Positions 59,675-64,000 of a stretch of 64,000 nt of DNA are shown here, piece after piece. The position numbers were made by a program, and so were the translations under genes. Each line of letters opens with the position of its first letter. The stretch's first letter is position 1. The notes under the pieces were generated by a model. That model saw only the letters and a list, made by a program, of their open reading frames with translations, had not been told where the DNA came from and searched no databases. This stretch comes from Primula veris (Eukaryota > Streptophyta > Magnoliopsida > Ericales > Primulaceae). The stretch spans positions 26,602,481 through 26,666,480 of the forward strand of contig OY821746.1 of NCBI GenBank assembly GCA_963682055.1. Direction: 5' to 3'.

Positions 59675-60650
59675 CTAAAAATCTTAACATAGAATTTCTC
59701 AATTATGACACAAAATGCTTATTAGATCGTTCAAGTAAATTTGATCCAATAGAACGATTTTGACATGAACCAATCCAAACTATTCATGAATAAAAGTGAC
59801 CAATTGACCAACTAACAAAACTACTTGTAACAAATGACATGTTGCATGGAAACGTATAAATGTTGATTAATCTGGCTATATCATTGAAATGGGTAAAATG
59901 TAATTGTTAGTGATAGTTATTCTAATAAATACTCCGTACTTAATAAGAATAAAAGTAAAAAAAATACGGTAGTACTTTTTTTGCAAAAATGTTTCGATTA
60001 AGTACATCTATCATTGAACTTTTTTTGCATATAGGAGAGAGCCACCATAAGATGATGATCAAACGTACGCCAAAATTGATCTCTGTAATAAAGTACTCTA
60101 CATCTAACATAGACTCGTAAATCAGAATAAGCACATGTTCAGAAAGTAAATAGTGACTATTGAATATTTTTTACTAGCATTGCTCTTGTTGAAGCAATGT
60201 AAAAGAATGTATTAAATTCTAATTCACAGTGATAAAATCAAAGCAGCAACGTCACATTTCGAATAAAAATCAGATTTTTCTACGTCCAAGTAGTCTTAAA
60301 TAAATACTCCGTATTGACCTCAAAGCTACAAAAGAATATAAAAAATCCTCAAAAGGAAAGCAGCAGACCAGAATAAAATGAATATTCTAAACTGTTTAAA
60401 ACAGCAAATGTACATCTAGATCTGCTCCCTACTGCAAGTGGGAAGGTTCTCCAGCCAAAGACGGAAAAACACCTGTGACCCGAGAACCTCAAGAATATAA
60501 GTTTAACCGTGCTAATCGCCTAATTTCAAGGCCTGCACAAAAGAATTTTTCAATTTCGTCAACCTAAATTTTGTCAATTTGATGCTGCTATCCCAACTGA
60601 ATCTTCAGTTTTAGTCATACTGTTAGCACTCTCGATAGGTAAATATGAAG
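59675..60650 (-). other. 3' flank of the JMJ13-like gene
   Basis: No gene is seen in the left part. Roughly the last 300 bases before 60650 should be the 3' UTR of the gene, which is transcribed right to left. No certain poly(A) signal was fixed. Confidence 0.45.

Positions 60651-64000
<3,350 letters not shown>

Overview
This window is nuclear DNA of a flowering plant, most likely a eudicot. It is AT-rich and has one intron-containing plant gene at its right edge. The rest is plant-type mobile elements: Tat-lineage Ty3/gypsy, plant L1-type LINEs, Stowaway-, hAT- and Mutator-like MITEs, and a Helitron. No bacterial, organellar or viral gene is seen. The species cannot be named from the sequence.

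Layout. 1-3602: AT-rich repeat debris with a (TA)n microsatellite and a probable DNA element. 3603-20799: a complete 17.2 kb Tat-type Ty3/gypsy retrotransposon with 571 bp LTRs and target duplication GCATC. It has broken gag and pol on the plus strand, a two-type minisatellite, and then about 9 kb whose reading frames all lie on the minus strand. That part holds a spliced gene resembling the putative gypsy-type transposon (Transposase_28) family, two further coiled-coil ORFs, and five compact coiled-coil ORFs. Each of the five has a TATA box close upstream. 20800-35830 and 41505-51770: two copies of a roughly 10 kb direct duplication, about 97% identical in the stretch I compared. Each was later hit by different insertions: a 5.1 kb LINE and a Mutator-like MITE in copy 1, a 238 bp LINE tail and a Stowaway MITE in copy 2. 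Both copies carry LINE ORF1 remnants and a small intact minus-strand coiled-coil ORF. 35830-37317: a large foldback element. 37320-41500: repeat and pseudogene-like debris with two hairpins and a SINE-like sequence. 51770-60650: Helitron, Stowaway copies, a long minisatellite, two hAT-like elements and AT-rich sequence. 60651-64000: the last four coding exons, on the minus strand, of a JmjC histone demethylase of the JMJ13 type, beginning inside its C5HC2 zinc finger. One intron carries a hAT-like element with TAGCGC repeats and a tRNA-like sequence.

How it fits together. The only clearly functional host gene is the JMJ13-like gene. The retrotransposon cannot make working enzymes: it has six in-frame stops, three frame changes, an altered RT active site and a deleted second RNase H. 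Yet its LTRs are 99.3% identical, so it was probably mobilised by proteins of a related element. Its most unusual part is the antisense cluster, which looks like a row of small independently transcribed genes.
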